Shown one piece after another: positions 31,508 through 32,719 of a DNA stretch of 32,719 nucleotides (its first letter is position 1; each line of letters opens with the position of its first letter). The notes under the pieces were generated by a model, which had not been told where the DNA came from, ran no database searches, and saw only the letters and a program-made list of their open reading frames with translations. Both the position numbers and the translations under genes were made by a program. The stretch is taken from NCBI GenBank assembly GCA_021647785.1, contig JAKIUC010000054.1, positions 1 through 32,719 on the forward strand, written 5' to 3'. Source of the stretch: Melioribacteraceae bacterium. GTDB lineage: Bacteria; Bacteroidota; Ignavibacteria; Ignavibacteriales; Melioribacteraceae.

Positions 31508-32719
31508 TTAATAATCCAACTCTATAGTTTGGTCATTATGTTCAACTTGTGATAAGAACTCAACATTAGAATTTTTTTCCTGTGCCCTGCTATATGCAAA
31601 TGATGATTCAGCGATAAAAACAAGTTCATCAGTTTTATCAATATAAAGTGAGTTTGAACGAAGTCTTTTTATCTCTTCAATATCTTCCTCATTATCAAAC
31701 TTTAACCAGAAAGCTTTATAGGCATTCATGTGAGAGAATTCTACAGTTGCACCAAACTCTTGTAATAATCTATACTTGATAACATCAAATTGCAATTCCC
31801 CAACAACACCAATTACTTTTCGGTTAGTATCGGGCTGAACAAAGAGTTGGGCTAAGCCTTCATCTGTAAGTTGGTTTAAGCCCTTTTCTAATTGCTTCGA
31901 TTTGAATGGATCTTTATTTTGAACTACTCTAAATATTTCAGGAGAGAATCTTGGAATTCCCTTAAACATAAAATTCTCACCCTCTGTAAGAGTATCTCCA
32001 ATTTTAAATGTTCCGGAATCATATAACCCAATAACATCACCGGGAAACGCTGATTCAACAAGTGATTTGCTTTGAGCCAAAAACGAAGCTGGATTTGGAA
32101 ATTTAATATCACGGTTTAATCGAACATGATGATAATATTTATTACGTTCAAACTTGCCAGAGCATATTCTAATAAACGCCATTCTATCTCTATGCTTAGG
32201 GTCTAAGTTTGCATGAATTTTAAATACAAATCCACTAAACTTATTTTCTGTTGGTTCAATAATTCCCTTAGTAGTTTCGCGAGATACAGGAGTTGGGGCA
32301 ATATCAACAAACGTATCGAGCAGCTCTTTAATTCCAAAATTGTTTAACGCACTTCCAAAAAAGACTGGAGCAAGATTACCAGCAAGATAATCTTCACGTG
32401 AAAACTCATCATAAATACCATCAACAAGTTCAATATCATCTTTTAATTTCGTAGCATCGTCGCCAAAAGTATTAAAAAGTTCCGGGTCATCAAGTCCAGC
32501 AAAAGATTTTATATCTTCCTCTATATATTGTTTGTTTGCTTGATAAAACTGAAACGAATTCTTCATAATATTGTAAACTCCCCTAAAACTAACACCCATA
32601 CCAAACGGATAAGTTAGTGGACGAACTTTGATGGAAAGTTTTTTCTCTATTTCATCTAACAATTCAACCGGTTCTCTACCCTCTCTATCCAATTTATTTA
32701 TTAAAACTATAACTGGAGT
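31508..32719 (-). CDS. prfC: Peptide chain release factor 3, 3' part
   Basis: Runs off the right edge; 403 residues are visible and the start is outside. The first residues TPVIVLINKLDREGREPVEL contain the NKLD G4 motif of a translational GTPase in the form typical of RF3. The sequence then follows RF3 through YPFGMGVSFRGVYN, LAPVFFGSALNNFGIKELLD and GVVGELQFDVIKYRLLQEFG to the end. RF3 is the GTPase that removes RF1 and RF2 from the ribosome after termination. A TTG at 32692 is internal, not the start. The 67-base gap to the rhomboid gene has no clear terminator. Confidence 0.95.
   Translation of the reverse strand, partial: TPVIVLINKLDREGREPVELLDEIEKKLSIKVRPLTYPFGMGVSFRGVYNIMKNSFQFYQANKQYIEEDIKSFAGLDDPELFNTFGDDATKLKDDIELVDGIYDEFSREDYLAGNLAPVFFGSALNNFGIKELLDTFVDIAPTPVSRETTKGIIEPTENKFSGFVFKIHANLDPKHRDRMAFIRICSGKFERNKYYHHVRLNRDIKFPNPASFLAQSKSLVESAFPGDVIGLYDSGTFKIGDTLTEGENFMFKGIPRFSPEIFRVVQNKDPFKSKQLEKGLNQLTDEGLAQLFVQPDTNRKVIGVVGELQFDVIKYRLLQEFGATVEFSHMNAYKAFWLKFDNEEDIEEIKRLRSNSLYIDKTDELVFIAESSFAYSRAQEKNSNVEFLSQVEHNDQTIELDY

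Noticed and set aside
1-32719. CRISPR array, prophage or complete insertion sequence
   Set aside because: No regularly spaced direct repeats, no phage structural genes and no transposase with intact frame and ends were seen.

Overview
The window is AT-rich, gene-dense bacterial DNA. Lineage is inferred from gene content: an alternative complex III locus, PorV/PorQ-type outer-membrane proteins, a large exported protein with a C-terminal type IX-like sorting tail, a carboxypeptidase-domain TonB receptor and many lipoproteins. Together these suggest the Bacteroidota/Chlorobiota side of the tree, most likely an Ignavibacteria-like organism.

Layout. 1-2312 (minus): start of a respiratory alternative complex III operon, with actA (pentaheme cytochrome), a 59-residue twin-arginine protein that starts at TTG, and the first 483 codons of actB. 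2313-4320: a repeat-rich stretch holding a NadS-like antitoxin whose toxin has been cut down to its two ends, and a PIN-toxin pair in which each gene carries one lesion. Palindromic repeats here supply the stop codons of three genes. 4300-8035: four envelope lipoproteins, one on the minus strand and a divergent lpoB / COG3014 / LPP20 operon. 8109-15557 (minus): a three-gene outer-membrane operon (TonB receptor, 1186-residue exported protein, PorV-like barrel) ending in a strong terminator. 15877-17061: a class C beta-lactamase-fold lipoprotein. 17431-19469: rnhC and a 6-phosphofructokinase. 19543-20096: a tRNA-Asp whose T arm is replaced by a palindromic repeat, and a decayed minimal nucleotidyltransferase. 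20187-21842: an exonuclease/GIY-YIG fusion. 21843-22808: repeats and an IS701-type transposase remnant. 22809-24965: hydroxyacyl-CoA dehydrogenase and acetate kinase. 25055-26847: an ABC exporter with a G8 tract at the gene junction. 26890-30118: an intact MazEF-type module with a clear operator, followed closely by recQ. 30124-32719: a small lipoprotein, a rhomboid protease and the 3' part of prfC.

Most genes are housekeeping or envelope functions. The unusual content sits between them. Short palindromes (TCCCG..CGGGA and TCCGCC..GGCGGA), a TGTCATTCC-bounded element and a TCTGTGAGAC hairpin recur, and they abut or interrupt genes, including a tRNA and a transposase. Three toxin-antitoxin-like loci are broken and one is intact, so the accessory parts look like a record of gained modules decaying in place. 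I saw no CRISPR array, prophage or complete insertion sequence.
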